Source: Selenomonadales bacterium 4137-cl
Lineage (GTDB): Bacteria > Bacillota > Negativicutes > Sporomusales > UBA7701
Direction: 5' to 3'
Length of the DNA: 64,000 nucleotides
NCBI GenBank assembly: GCA_032334055.1
Contig: JAUOZS010000001.1
Coordinates: 2,702,501 to 2,766,500, forward strand
This document shows positions 1 to 7,877 of this stretch, piece by piece. Below the pieces are notes generated by a model. That model saw only the letters and a program-made list of their open reading frames with translations, was not told the origin of the DNA and did not search any database. Numbering within the stretch: the stretch's first letter is position 1; the number at the start of each line of letters is the position of its first letter. Both the position numbers and the translations under genes were made by a program.

Positions 1-409
1 GCGAGGCGACGACCTTGACGGTATTCGCCGAGGTGCAGCAGATATCGCTGAGCGCTTTTACTGCAGCGGAGGAGTTGATGTAGCAGACGACCGGGGCGCC
101 GGGATGAAGGCGTTTGAGCGCCGCCACGTCGGCGGCGGCGACGGTGTCGGCCAGCGGGCAGCCGGCGTCTGGCTCGGGCAGGAGCACGGTCTTGGCGGGC
201 GAGAGGATTTTGGCCGTCTCGGCCATGAAGCGGACGCCGGCGAAAACGATGGTGTCGCATTCGGCCTGGGCGGCGATCTTGCTCAGATAAAAAGAATCGC
301 CGACATGGTCGGCCACCGCCTGCACTTCGTCGCGCTGGTAGTTATGCGCCAGGATGAGCGCGTTGCGGTCCTGTTTGCGTTTTCGGATCTCCCGGATCAG
401 TTCGTCCAT
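1..409 (-). CDS. nadA: Quinolinate synthase NadA, N-terminal part (cut by window edge)
   Basis: NadA condenses iminoaspartate with dihydroxyacetone phosphate to quinolinate, the precursor of NAD, in the cytoplasm using a 4Fe-4S cluster. About 136 residues are visible. The N-terminal segment has the family HNYQ motif (His22), and DICCTSAN near the visible end carries a likely cluster cysteine. The start at 409 follows an excellent GGAGGT ribosome site. The C-terminal two thirds lie outside the window. The gene is just downstream of niaR on the same strand but has its own promoter and a NiaR-type operator in the gap, so it is probably repressed when nicotinate is plentiful. The identification is firm. 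Confidence 0.95.
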   Translation of the reverse strand, partial: MDELIREIRKRKQDRNALILAHNYQRDEVQAVADHVGDSFYLSKIAAQAECDTIVFAGVRFMAETAKILSPAKTVLLPEPDAGCPLADTVAAADVAALKRLHPGAPVVCYINSSAAVKALSDICCTSANTVKVVAS

Positions 410-463
410 GTTTTACCTCCTGAGCCGTTTCGCCCGCCGGGTTGCCGGGGGTGAAATGACATT

Positions 464-483
464 ACAGTTGTCTTGTCACCTAT
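464..483 (-). promoter_or_regulatory. Probable NiaR operator in front of nadA
   Basis: The imperfect palindrome ACAGTTGTCTTGTCACCTAT lies at the expected transcription start of nadA, immediately downstream of a consensus promoter. It resembles, from memory, the inverted-repeat site of Firmicute NiaR repressors (ACAG-nTGTC...GACA-nCTGT). The niaR gene next door supports the call. Binding is inferred from position and symmetry only. Confidence 0.6.
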
Positions 484-487
484 GATT

Positions 488-517
488 ATTATACGGCCTG
501 GGCGGGGCGGCTGACAA
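488..517 (-). promoter_or_regulatory. Sigma-A promoter of nadA
   Basis: Read on the minus strand, TTGTCA (512-517) and TATAAT (488-493) are separated by 18 bp. The predicted start falls inside the adjacent palindrome at 464-483, a classic repressible layout. Confidence 0.75.
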
Positions 518-546
518 GCGGTAGCGGCAATTTTAGGCGTTTCTGT

Positions 547-1062
547 TTATTTGTAGAGGATATTCTCCCGTTCGAGTTCCCGTTCGATGCGGGCAAGGAC
601 TTCAGGGGACGGCGCTTCGACGGTGTGGAGGTGAACGCCGCCGGTGATGGCCGACAGGGGCTCGGCGCCGCTGTTTTTCAGGGAGCGGAGGAAGTCGGTC
701 AGGTCGTGGCGCGAGGCGAGCATGAGGTTGGCTTTGAGTTCGCCGTAGACGGGATGTTCGACGATGACGTCGAGGACCTTGCCGCCGTTGTCGATGATGA
801 TCGCCAGTTCGTCGGCGAGCTTGTCCCAGCCGTGCTGGCAGGCTATTTTCGCCGTTGCGGCCGCCGGCGGCTTGGCGGCCGGCAGCAGATAGCCCTGGGG
901 GGTGGCGTAGATTTCCGCGCCGGCGGCCCTCAGGATGGCGATGTCGCCGACGATTACCTGGCGGCTGACGCCGAGTTCCTGGGCCAGAGCCGTGCCTGTC
1001 ACCGGCTCGCCGGTTTTATGCAGTTTGTCGATCAAGCGGTTGCGCCGTTCCCTGGCGTCCAT
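547..1062 (-). CDS. niaR: NiaR-type transcriptional repressor of NAD synthesis (HTH + 3H domain)
   Basis: This 171-residue protein is a niacin-responsive repressor. An N-terminal HTH_11 winged helix (about residues 5-60, with ALAQELGVSRQVIVGDI) is followed by a 3H domain. The histidines that name that domain are visible in IVEHPVYGEL, ASRHDLTDF and GGVHLHTVEA. In the family these bind a metal needed for nicotinate-dependent DNA binding. It stands directly upstream of nadA on the same strand, with a matching palindrome over the nadA promoter, so the target is clear from context. Length is normal for the family. No second operator was recognised upstream of niaR itself. Confidence 0.93.
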   Translation of the reverse strand: MDARERRNRLIDKLHKTGEPVTGTALAQELGVSRQVIVGDIAILRAAGAEIYATPQGYLLPAAKPPAAATAKIACQHGWDKLADELAIIIDNGGKVLDVIVEHPVYGELKANLMLASRHDLTDFLRSLKNSGAEPLSAITGGVHLHTVEAPSPEVLARIERELERENILYK

Positions 1063-1219
1063 GGCATATCCCCCACATCCGCAGCCGCCCGTTGACGGCG
1101 GTTATTATTTTTATTATACACGCGGCGCTGGCGATAGGCTACTCTTACGGGCGACGAGGAGCACATCGGTCGCCAATTTTACATAATATATAACGTAATT
1201 GTGAGGAGGTGAATATTGT

Positions 1220-2074
1220 ATGGAAATTATTTGCCGGGAGGTCCGGCCGTATCCGCCGCTCGATATGCACCAGGTACGCTTCTGGCTGCGGATAATGAAG
1301 GAGCATGCGCTGTTCATCAGGCTGGGGCTGCCCTGCGACCAGACCGAGCTGCGCAAGGAGTCGCAGTGTTTTTACGATTTATTCGAAAAGCTGGAGCAGA
1401 AGGCCTGCCATGTGAACTGCGGCGAGGCTTTCCGCGCGTTCGTCGAGGAAGTGATGGTGGCTGTTAAGAATCTGTTCGCCTTCAAGCGCCATTTGCTGTG
1501 CCTGCTGATCGAGTGCAAGATCCGCGGCGGGGCGAATTACCCGCTGCTGATCGACCACATTTCGCGCGAGGCGCTGTATTTCTATAAGCTGCTGCAAAAG
1601 ATCTGCGACGGCGAGATGGAGTATCCGGCGGACGCGATCGTGAGCGAAAACGTGTTCTGGATCCGTATCATGGCCGACCACCTCAAGTTTATCCGCGGAC
1701 TGCTGGACCCCTCCGAACGCGAGGTTTTCGAGCAGACGCAGGCGCTGAGCGATAAGTGGGACGGCCTCAACCTTCACGCCCGCGACTTCGAGAGCATGCT
1801 GTGGCACATGAGGCCGAACAACGATTTCGCGCGGTTCGAGAAGACGGTGACCGACGCGGCGGTGGAGCTGCGCGGCTTCAAGGCGACGGCGCAGGAGCTG
1901 ATCGAGCGGTGCAGCGTGCTGTCGCTCATTCCTCCCCTGCTGGCCGATCATGTGCGCCGGGAGGCGGAGCAGTTCCTGCGCATCCTGGAGATGATCGGCG
2001 GCGAGCTGGGAGAATGCCAGGGTTCGCCGATCATCCGCTGTGACGACGACTGCATGGATCTGCCGAGGAGGTAG
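1220..2074 (+). CDS. DUF2935 (two-domain helical bundle) protein
   Basis: This 284-residue soluble protein has an internal duplication. FWLRIMKEHALFIR near residue 21 and FWIRIMADHLKFIR near residue 146 are the same motif, each beginning a helical bundle rich in His, Glu and Asp. This is the DUF2935 pattern, common in spore-forming Firmicutes. The fold is thought to be ferritin-like and may bind metal, but no activity is established. The start follows GTGAGGAGGTGA, a strong ribosome site. It is divergent from niaR and stands alone, closed by a terminator at 2157. Family assignment is good and function unknown. Confidence 0.8.
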   Translation: MEIICREVRPYPPLDMHQVRFWLRIMKEHALFIRLGLPCDQTELRKESQCFYDLFEKLEQKACHVNCGEAFRAFVEEVMVAVKNLFAFKRHLLCLLIECKIRGGANYPLLIDHISREALYFYKLLQKICDGEMEYPADAIVSENVFWIRIMADHLKFIRGLLDPSEREVFEQTQALSDKWDGLNLHARDFESMLWHMRPNNDFARFEKTVTDAAVELRGFKATAQELIERCSVLSLIPPLLADHVRREAEQFLRILEMIGGELGECQGSPIIRCDDDCMDLPRR

Positions 2075-2156
2075 GGACGCATCGAACGCCACGGACGCGG
2101 TAAGAGACCGAACGACGTTTTGGGGCCGTCCTGACTGGCGTGGGGATGCGCGAAGT

Positions 2157-2185
2157 AAAAGCAGCTCCGAGATGGGGCTGCTTTT
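2157..2185 (+). terminator. Intrinsic terminator after the DUF2935 gene
   Basis: AAAAGCAGC and GCTGCTTTT form the arms of a hairpin with a short loop and a T run on the plus strand, about 80 nt past the DUF2935 stop. Confidence 0.75.
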
Positions 2186-2290
2186 GGTTCGCCGCTGTTT
2201 GGGATGGAGACCGTCCCCCGGCTTTGGCAACTGCCCCTGCCCTGGCTGCTCAGCCGGAGCGGCGCTGCGATAAGGGAGCGCATTCGTGGG

Positions 2291-2313
2291 CCGCGGCCGT
2301 TGGCCGCGGTTTT
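2291..2313 (+). terminator. GC-rich hairpin, probable second terminator
   Basis: CCGCGGCC and GGCCGCGG form a perfect 8-bp stem with a 3-nt loop followed by TTTT, just before the convergent end of the CBO0543-type gene. The T run suits plus-strand transcription. The rest of 2075-2323 shows no supportable gene. Confidence 0.5.
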
Positions 2314-2323
2314 CGCCTGCCGC

Positions 2324-2875
2324 TCATTTCATCTCGGCCCCGGAGAAGCCGAAGGCGGACAGGATGTAGACCGCGACGGCCAGTGAGGCGAGCCAGGCGA
2401 GCGGCGGCCTGAGGTGATGGAGGCGGATGATGGGGAACATGGCGCAGTCGAACAGGATGGAATGGCCCAGCGACCAACCGTTGAAGTAGGTGATGCCGCC
2501 GATGAGGGTGTCGGCGGCTTCGAGCGCCCCGAACAGCAGGACCCAGGCGAGGATGTATCTGATCTGGCGCACCGGGCCGGCGGCGGGGTAGTTGCTGAGG
2601 TAGATGAGCGTGTTGGCCGGCAGGGAGACGAAGGTGTTGAGCAGTTCGACCGTCGTTTCGCTGAGCGCGAGGGTGTCAGGGTTGAAGTCCCACAGGGGGT
2701 GATGGTAGGTGATGAACGCGGCCGCGAGGTTGACGGCCATGACGAACAGCATGGTCGGGTAGTAACGCTGCCAGCGCCGCCAGTCGCCCCACCGCCAGAC
2801 GGCGATAAACAGGCCCGCCAGCAGGGCGACCCTGAATAGGAGAAGAACCGTCTCGGCCCGAAAAAGTCCCGGCAT
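2324..2875 (-). CDS. CBO0543-type integral membrane protein
   Basis: This 183-residue protein is almost entirely hydrophobic, with about five transmembrane helices. The first is near residues 8-25 and the last near 160-178. The sequence pattern, including the charged WRWGDWRRWQRYYPT loop after helix 1 and LGHSILFDC late in the protein, matches the CBO0543 family of clostridial and bacillar membrane proteins, whose function is not known. The start at 2875 is preceded by GAGGGGGTGAG. It is a single gene divergent from the TauE-type exporter. Family call is moderately sure. Confidence 0.7.
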   Translation of the reverse strand: MPGLFRAETVLLLFRVALLAGLFIAVWRWGDWRRWQRYYPTMLFVMAVNLAAAFITYHHPLWDFNPDTLALSETTVELLNTFVSLPANTLIYLSNYPAAGPVRQIRYILAWVLLFGALEAADTLIGGITYFNGWSLGHSILFDCAMFPIIRLHHLRPPLAWLASLAVAVYILSAFGFSGAEMK

Positions 2876-3045
2876 CCGCTCACCCCCTCAGCCCGCGCAC
2901 GCGCGGGACAGAGTTATTTTTTACCTCCGGAAGGCGCATTATGTGCCGCCAGCTCCCGTTCCGCCCGGGCGGCGGAGTTGCCAGGGGCGCCTAAATGACC
3001 TACAATGTAAGGGTGCGACAATCGCGGCAATATCGGAGGCAAGTT

Positions 3046-3792
3046 ATGCTGACATTATCGAGTGTTTATGTTTTCGGCGTCATTTTGTTCGCCGGTGTGC
3101 TGCAGACGGTGACCGGCTTCGGCTTCGCCCTGGCCGCCGCGCCGCTGCTGACTTTCGCCCTGCCGCCCAAGGAGGCGGTGGTGGCGGTGCTGTTCGTCGG
3201 CATTATGATGAAGGGGCTGATGGTTTACAAGACCTGGGGGGACGGGGCGTTCAAGCGCATCGCGCTGGTGTTCGCCGCCAGCGCGGTCGGCGCGTTGCCG
3301 GGCGCGTATGTTCTTCGGGTGGTGAGCGACAGCGCCTTGAAGGTGTTCATCGGCCTGACGCTGGTGGCTGTGACGCTGGCGATGTACGCCAATTATACCG
3401 TCACCATCCGCCGCCACGGCCTGGCCAAGTCGGTGGTGGGGTTCCTCAGCGGTTTCCTGGGGGCGACGACCAGTTTCAACGGCCCGCCCCTAATCCTTTA
3501 TCTGATGAACGAGGGCGGCGACAAGACGACGATCAGGGCCGATCTGGCGCGCTATTTCCTCCTTTGCAACGTAACGACGATAACTTTCGCCTATTTCATG
3601 GGCACTGTGCCCGCCGATCGTCTGGGAGGGCTCGCGGCTGCGGCCCTGCCGGCGGTGTTGCTCGCCTGGTGGCTCGGAGACAAGATTTTTGCCCGCGTGG
3701 ACGCGGCGCTTTTCCGCCGCATCGCGCTGGGGATAATCTCGCTGAGCGGGCTGGTGACGTGCGGGTTCGGCCTGTGGCCGCTGATAAAGTAG
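3046..3792 (+). CDS. TauE/SafE-family anion exporter
   Basis: This 248-residue membrane protein has eight or so predicted transmembrane segments and the two-fold repeat typical of TauE/SafE (PF01925). The first repeat contains QTVTGFGFALAAAPLL and the second SGFLGATTSFNGPPLILYL, the conserved glycine-rich signatures. Family members export sulfite, sulfoacetate or other small organic acids, so the substrate cannot be fixed here. An in-frame extension to 2995 exists, but 3046 has GGAGG six bases upstream and is preferred. No sulfur genes are adjacent. Confidence 0.88.
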   Translation: MLTLSSVYVFGVILFAGVLQTVTGFGFALAAAPLLTFALPPKEAVVAVLFVGIMMKGLMVYKTWGDGAFKRIALVFAASAVGALPGAYVLRVVSDSALKVFIGLTLVAVTLAMYANYTVTIRRHGLAKSVVGFLSGFLGATTSFNGPPLILYLMNEGGDKTTIRADLARYFLLCNVTTITFAYFMGTVPADRLGGLAAAALPAVLLAWWLGDKIFARVDAALFRRIALGIISLSGLVTCGFGLWPLIK

Positions 3793-3808
3793 CGGGTGCT
3801 GATTATTG

Positions 3809-3857
3809 ATTATGAAGAGGGGACTCCGGCGGATGGCCGGAGTCCCCTCTTCATAAT
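3809..3857. terminator. Perfect 22-bp hairpin after the TauE-type gene
   Basis: Arms 3809-3830 and 3836-3857 are perfectly complementary around a 5-nt loop. The core GGGGACTCCGGC...GCCGGAGTCCCC recurs at 3996-4024, so this is half of a duplicated hairpin flanking repeat copy A. It may terminate the plus-strand gene, although there is no long T run. Confidence 0.7.
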
Positions 3858-3868
3858 GTTGCAAGACC

Positions 3869-3993
3869 CAGGTTGCCTAGAAAGCTCCAGATGCAAGGCG
3901 CACCGGAAAGCGCGCTGCGACGCGTACCCAAGACGTACGCTAGCAAGCGCTTTGAGGAGCAACGCCGCAGATGGGGCTTTATCGGCAGCCTGG
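3869..3993 (-). repeat. Dispersed nested inverted repeat, copy A
   Basis: This is a 125-bp element with three nested stems. The outer arms are 3869-3888 and 3974-3993 (imperfect), the middle stem is AAAGCGC with GCGCTTT, and the inner hairpin is GCGTAC (3922-3927) with GTACGC (3935-3940) around 7 nt. Shared landmarks with the other copies are TGCAAGGCGCACCGG, GTACGCTAGCAAG and GCAACGCCGCAGA. It lies between two convergent genes. Strand is given so that the element follows the 3' end of the minus-strand gene. Confidence 0.8.
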
Positions 3994-3995
3994 GA

Positions 3996-4024
3996 GGGGA
4001 CTCCGGCGGATGGCCGGAGTCCCC
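3996..4024. repeat. Second copy of the GGGGACTCC hairpin
   Basis: The 12-bp arms GGGGACTCCGGC and GCCGGAGTCCCC with loop GGATG are identical to the core of the hairpin at 3809-3857. The two copies bracket repeat A. Confidence 0.8.
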
Positions 4025-4028
4025 GCCC

Positions 4029-4205
4029 CTACTTGTCGGCGTTGTCCTGGTAGTGCGCGGCCTTGGCCCTCACTTCCCCGGACGTGAGTTTGTCCTTGCC
4101 GGGCCGGACGTCGTGCTCGATACCGAACTTGACCGGTCCTGTTTCCTGTCTGGGCGTACAGACCACCTCCGCGGTTAGTGTCTCCCGCGACGCGGCTTTT
4201 ATCAC
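4029..4205 (-). CDS. Small hypothetical protein downstream of the flavoprotein gene
   Basis: This 58-codon reading frame starts with a GTG that overlaps the stop of the upstream flavoprotein gene by four bases (a GTGA junction), which suggests translational coupling. Codon usage looks ordinary. The C-terminal half (GKDKLTSGEVRAKAAHYQDN) is charged and lysine-rich. It faintly recalls short DUF3787-type spore-associated proteins, but the likeness is too weak for an assignment. No transmembrane segment or signal peptide is seen. The start codon is uncertain. Confidence 0.45.
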   Translation of the reverse strand: MIKAASRETLTAEVVCTPRQETGPVKFGIEHDVRPGKDKLTSGEVRAKAAHYQDNADK

Positions 4206-5878
4206 CGGCCGCGCAGCGGCTTGGCGCCGAAGCGCGGTCCGTCGGCCGCGCGCGTGGCGAGCGTGTGGCAGAGCCAGTTGGCGTCGTCGCGGGCGGGGAA
4301 GTCGTCGCGGATATGGTGGCCGCGCGTTTCGGCGCGGGTCAGGGCGCTGCCGGCGACGAGGCCGGCGATTTCGGCCATGTTTTCGAGTTCGATGAGTTCG
4401 ACGAGGCGTTGGTTGAAGACGCCGGCGTCGGGCACCCGCGCGGCCGCCAGCTCGGCCCGCGTGTCGCCGGCCAGCCGCGCGAGGCGCTGAAGCCCCGCGG
4501 CGTCGCGGCCGACGCCGGCGTACTGCTGGACGGCGGCGCGCAGCCGGTCGCGGAGGGCGGCGAGGTCCGTCCCGCCGCTTTTGGCCGGGGCCAGCCGCGC
4601 GGCGACCCGCGCGGTTTCTTCTTCGACCGCTGCCGGGTCGGGCCGGGCGCCGCCGTTGTCGGCCGCCCAGCGGCCCGCCGCCAGCCCGGCCCGCGCGCCG
4701 AAGACCTGGGTGGCGGTGAGGCCGTTGCCGGCGAGGCGGTTGGCGCCGTCGAAGTTGCCGGCGCATTCGGGGGCGGCGAACAGGCCGCGCACCGAGGTGC
4801 GGCAGTCGGGGTCGATGTGGATGCCGCCCAGGAGGTAGTGGGCCCCGGGGGCGACTTCGACGCGGTCGGTGGCAGGGTCGACGCCGTGGGCGCGGATGTA
4901 GTTGTACTGGAGGATGTCGAGCTTGGCGGCGACGGCGGCCGTGCCTTTGGGCGAGTCGCCCACGTACCACATGAGTCCGCCGTGCGGGCCGGCGCGGCCG
5001 TCTCTGACGGCCCGCGCGAGGAGGAGCATGGCTTCGTCGCGGACAGGCAGGGGCTTGGGCAGCACCGGCCGGCCGGCGTTGTCGTAGATGTTGCCGTCCA
5101 GGACGTCGGGGGCGAGGTATTCGTAGTGGACGAAGGCGCCTTGGAGGGACGGCGGCCAGACGAGCACCGACGGGTAGAAGAGCACCATTTCCATGTCGAC
5201 GAGCTCCGCTCCGGCGCGGTAGGCGTGGACGAGGCCGTCGCCGGTGGCGTCGGCGGGGCAGTCGTTGGTGGCCCACAGCCACTGGCAGCCACCGGTGGCC
5301 ATGACGACCGCCGGGGCGGCCAGTAAGGCGAGTTCTCCGTTCCTGAGGTCGAGCCCCACCGCCCCGGCGACGGCGCCGGCGGCGTCGCGGACGAGGCCGG
5401 TGACGAAGAAGTCGTCGAGGACGGTGATGCCGGCGTGGCCGCGGCAGGCTTTGGCAAGGGCGCCGGCCAGGCCGATGCCGCCGCCGCGCACGAACAGGTT
5501 GCGCGGCTGCGACTGGCCGGGAAATTGACCGAGGGCGTAGCCGCCGGCGGCGTCGCGCACGAAGCTGACGCCGTAGCGTTCGGTTTCGAGGACGCGGCCG
5601 GCGGCGTCCGCGGCGAGCGTTTGGGCGAGGTCGCGGTCGGCCAGCCCGTAGCCGCAACGGATGATGTCGTCGCAGAAAAGCTCGGGGCTGTCGTCGGGGT
5701 GCAGGGGGGCCTGCATGCCGCCGGCGGCGGTGAGGGTTATGCCTGATCTGGCAAGTGGGCCTTTGTTGGCGAGCAGGACCCGCGCGCCGGTTTCGGCGGC
5801 CGCCAGGGCGGCCCGCAGGCCGGAGGCGCCTCCTCCGACAATGAGTACGTCGGTTTGACGGGTTGCGGTGATTTTCAT
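4202..5878 (-). CDS. FAD-dependent fumarate reductase/succinate dehydrogenase-like flavoprotein
   Basis: This 558-residue flavoprotein of the SdhA/FrdA/AprA superfamily has an N-terminal FAD motif (VLIVGGGASGLRAALAAAE, about residues 10-28). The late FAD-capping region contains GGIHIDPDCRT and RLAGNGLTATQVFG. It would transfer hydride between a bound dicarboxylate-like substrate and FAD. There is no obvious secretion signal. The ATG at 5878 overlaps the stop of the 2Fe-2S gene (ATGA), so the two are translated together. No cytochrome or membrane-anchor gene accompanies it, so the electron partner is probably the small ferredoxin-like protein. The exact substrate (fumarate, aspartate, other) is not decidable from sequence. 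Confidence 0.85.
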   Translation of the reverse strand: MKITATRQTDVLIVGGGASGLRAALAAAETGARVLLANKGPLARSGITLTAAGGMQAPLHPDDSPELFCDDIIRCGYGLADRDLAQTLAADAAGRVLETERYGVSFVRDAAGGYALGQFPGQSQPRNLFVRGGGIGLAGALAKACRGHAGITVLDDFFVTGLVRDAAGAVAGAVGLDLRNGELALLAAPAVVMATGGCQWLWATNDCPADATGDGLVHAYRAGAELVDMEMVLFYPSVLVWPPSLQGAFVHYEYLAPDVLDGNIYDNAGRPVLPKPLPVRDEAMLLLARAVRDGRAGPHGGLMWYVGDSPKGTAAVAAKLDILQYNYIRAHGVDPATDRVEVAPGAHYLLGGIHIDPDCRTSVRGLFAAPECAGNFDGANRLAGNGLTATQVFGARAGLAAGRWAADNGGARPDPAAVEEETARVAARLAPAKSGGTDLAALRDRLRAAVQQYAGVGRDAAGLQRLARLAGDTRAELAAARVPDAGVFNQRLVELIELENMAEIAGLVAGSALTRAETRGHHIRDDFPARDDANWLCHTLATRAADGPRFGAKPLRGR

Positions 5879-6231
5879 CGCGCCCCCTCCCCTTCCGGCG
5901 CCAGCGGACGCGCGAAGTCCACGACGACGTCGCGGACGACGGCGTAGCGCGAGTGCGGTTCGATGACGACCGTTTCGCCCGGGTGGATCAGGGTGGTGCA
6001 GCCGAACGCGTCCCGGCCGTTGACTCTGACCAGGCAGGAGCCGCACCGGCCCTTGAAGCAGGTGGACGTGCGGCAGCAGAAGCTGGCGTCGAGTTCGCGC
6101 ACTTTTGCGAGCAGCGCCATGACGGACAGCGGCGCGTCGCCGGCCACGGCGAATTCCTGCAGGCGGCCGGCCCGGTCCGCGTCCGGGTCGAAGCGGAATA
6201 CCCTGACGGTTATCGTCGATGAGTTGTCCAT
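5875..6231 (-). CDS. Stand-alone 2Fe-2S protein (SdhB/FrdB N-domain only)
   Basis: This 118-residue protein corresponds to the plant-ferredoxin-type N-terminal domain of succinate dehydrogenase/fumarate reductase iron-sulfur subunits. The cluster motif is C-x4-C-x2-C (CFKGRCGSC) with the fourth Cys in DAFGC. The C-terminal domain that carries the 4Fe-4S and 3Fe-4S clusters in normal SdhB is absent, so the protein is about half the usual size. It is the first gene of a two-gene operon with the flavoprotein and likely acts as its electron relay. The start at 6231 was chosen as the first Met of the domain. Confidence 0.8.
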   Translation of the reverse strand: MDNSSTITVRVFRFDPDADRAGRLQEFAVAGDAPLSVMALLAKVRELDASFCCRTSTCFKGRCGSCLVRVNGRDAFGCTTLIHPGETVVIEPHSRYAVVRDVVVDFARPLAPEGEGAR

Positions 6232-6382
6232 ATGTACATCCCCTCTCTGTACCTATTTTATCCCAATCGGCCGCCGCCCTCAATCCCGGCCGTGCAGGCA
6301 ACGGCCGTCCGCAGGGAGGAACGGGGCCGCCGCGGGTCGAATTTTAGCGTTAGGCAAACCTGACAACGGAGGAAACTTTTTT

Positions 6383-7618
6383 ATGACCACGATTATGCAC
6401 CGCAACGCCAAAGGCATTATCGCCGCATTGCTGGCATTCCTGCTGCTGGCGTGCACCCCCGCGCTCGCCGCGCCCGCGGACGCCGGCCGCCAGGCCAAGG
6501 AGGCAAAGGCCGGGACGAACGCCGCGGTTGTCGACGAAATCAATGAGCACCTGGCGGTAATGAACGCCGAGGAGCTTGCCGCGACCCTCAAGCTCCTGAG
6601 GGTGAGAGGGCTTATCAACGCCGCTTATGTGGACGGCACGTCCAAAATCGACCTGATGACCGGCGCTGTCAAGGGCGCGATCGAAGCTGTCGGCGACCCT
6701 TATAGCCAGTATTTCGACGCCCACACCCTGAAGGAGTTCATGATCGAGGCGAAGGGGGTGTTCGGCGGCGTGGGCATGGTGCTAGGCATGAAGGACAAGC
6801 GGATCACCGTTATCGCGCCGATCGAGGGAACGCCCGCCGACCGGGCGGGGATCGCCAGCGGCGACTGGATAATCGCGATCAACGGCCAGACCACCAAGGA
6901 TATGGCGCTGGACGCGGCGGTGAGCAAGATCCGCGGCAAGGAGGGCACCGAGGTAATTCTGACGGTCGGCCGGACCGGGCAGGAGCCCAGCGATTACACT
7001 ATCGTCCGCGACACGATCGAGATCAAGACGGTGGCCGGAAAGATGCTTGAGGGCGATATCGGCTACATCCGCCTGACATTTTTCAACGAGAATACGGGCG
7101 AGAGCTTCGCCGCCAAGCTGCGCGAGCTGGAGGGGCAGGGTATGAAGGCGGCCATTCTCGACCTGCGCAACAACCCCGGCGGCATCCTCGAGGAGAGCGT
7201 GAAGGTGGCCGGTCAGTTCATCCCCCGGGGCCCGGTGGTGTCGGTGGTGACCAGGGACGGCAGCCGCCGGACGAGCTATGCGGAGCCGGGTGGCCCCAGG
7301 TACCCGCTGGTGGTGCTGATCAACGGCGGCAGCGCGAGCGCTTCGGAGATCGTGGCCGGGGCGGTGCAGGACACCGGCGCGGGAACGCTCGTGGGCACGC
7401 ACTCGTTCGGCAAGGGGTCGGTGCAGAACCTCGTGCCTCTCGGCGACGGCACGGCGATCAAGCTGACGGTGGCCCGCTACCACACCCCCAAGGACCGGGT
7501 GATCGACGGCGTGGGGCTCGAGCCGGACGTCCTGGTGGTCCAGCCGGCCGACGCCCGGGAGACGGGCCGCGACACGCAGCTCGAAAGGGCGATCGAGGTG
7601 CTGAGGGAGAAGCTGTAG
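6383..7618 (+). CDS. Carboxy-terminal processing protease (S41/CtpA family)
   Basis: This is an exported serine protease of 411 residues. The signal peptide ends near ALAAP (residue 30). A helical N-domain follows, then a PDZ domain (about 120-200, GVGMVLGMKD...GDWIIAINGQ) and the S41 core. The catalytic Ser/Lys dyad is Ser319 in GGSASASE and Lys344 in FGKGSVQ, 25 residues apart as in the family. The protease clips exposed C termini in the periplasm. The ATG at 6383 has GGAGG upstream. An in-frame extension to 5963 is only antisense overlap. The gene is monocistronic with a terminator at 7632. Confidence 0.93.
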   Translation: MTTIMHRNAKGIIAALLAFLLLACTPALAAPADAGRQAKEAKAGTNAAVVDEINEHLAVMNAEELAATLKLLRVRGLINAAYVDGTSKIDLMTGAVKGAIEAVGDPYSQYFDAHTLKEFMIEAKGVFGGVGMVLGMKDKRITVIAPIEGTPADRAGIASGDWIIAINGQTTKDMALDAAVSKIRGKEGTEVILTVGRTGQEPSDYTIVRDTIEIKTVAGKMLEGDIGYIRLTFFNENTGESFAAKLRELEGQGMKAAILDLRNNPGGILEESVKVAGQFIPRGPVVSVVTRDGSRRTSYAEPGGPRYPLVVLINGGSASASEIVAGAVQDTGAGTLVGTHSFGKGSVQNLVPLGDGTAIKLTVARYHTPKDRVIDGVGLEPDVLVVQPADARETGRDTQLERAIEVLREKL

Positions 7619-7631
7619 GAAAAAGCCGCGG

Positions 7632-7681
7632 ATGGAAGTATTGATTGGCCGGCCGGCCGATCAGTGCTTCCATTTTTGTTT
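7632..7681 (+). terminator. Terminator of the S41 protease gene
   Basis: ATGGAAG (7632-7638) pairs with CTTCCAT (7667-7673) outside an inner GGCC-rich stem. TTTTTGTTT follows. Confidence 0.8.
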
Positions 7682-7877
7682 GGCCGTAATGATAGCATCC
7701 GTTGCGTGTGTTCGCGATAATATGTCCGGCCGGGCGCCCGACAAACAAGGAGTATTGCGAGAATTGTCAAAATATATCGAATGACGGGTTTCCGCTTGGA
7801 AAAAAAGGTATCAGGTCTTGAAGCCGACAGTGTTTGTTCAGGTAGCACATATTCACCGATTTGCGGGGTGTGATTGT

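Noticed and set aside
4029..5657. 542-residue reading frame very rich in Arg and Pro, in another minus-strand frame over the flavoprotein gene
   Set aside because: Composition is that of an out-of-frame shadow in GC-rich DNA. Only its last 58 codons, beyond the flavoprotein stop, are kept as a small gene.
7682..7877. Cyclic-di-GMP riboswitch upstream of the GGDEF-EAL gene
   Set aside because: The conserved core of GEMM riboswitches could not be found here or before the chemoreceptor gene.
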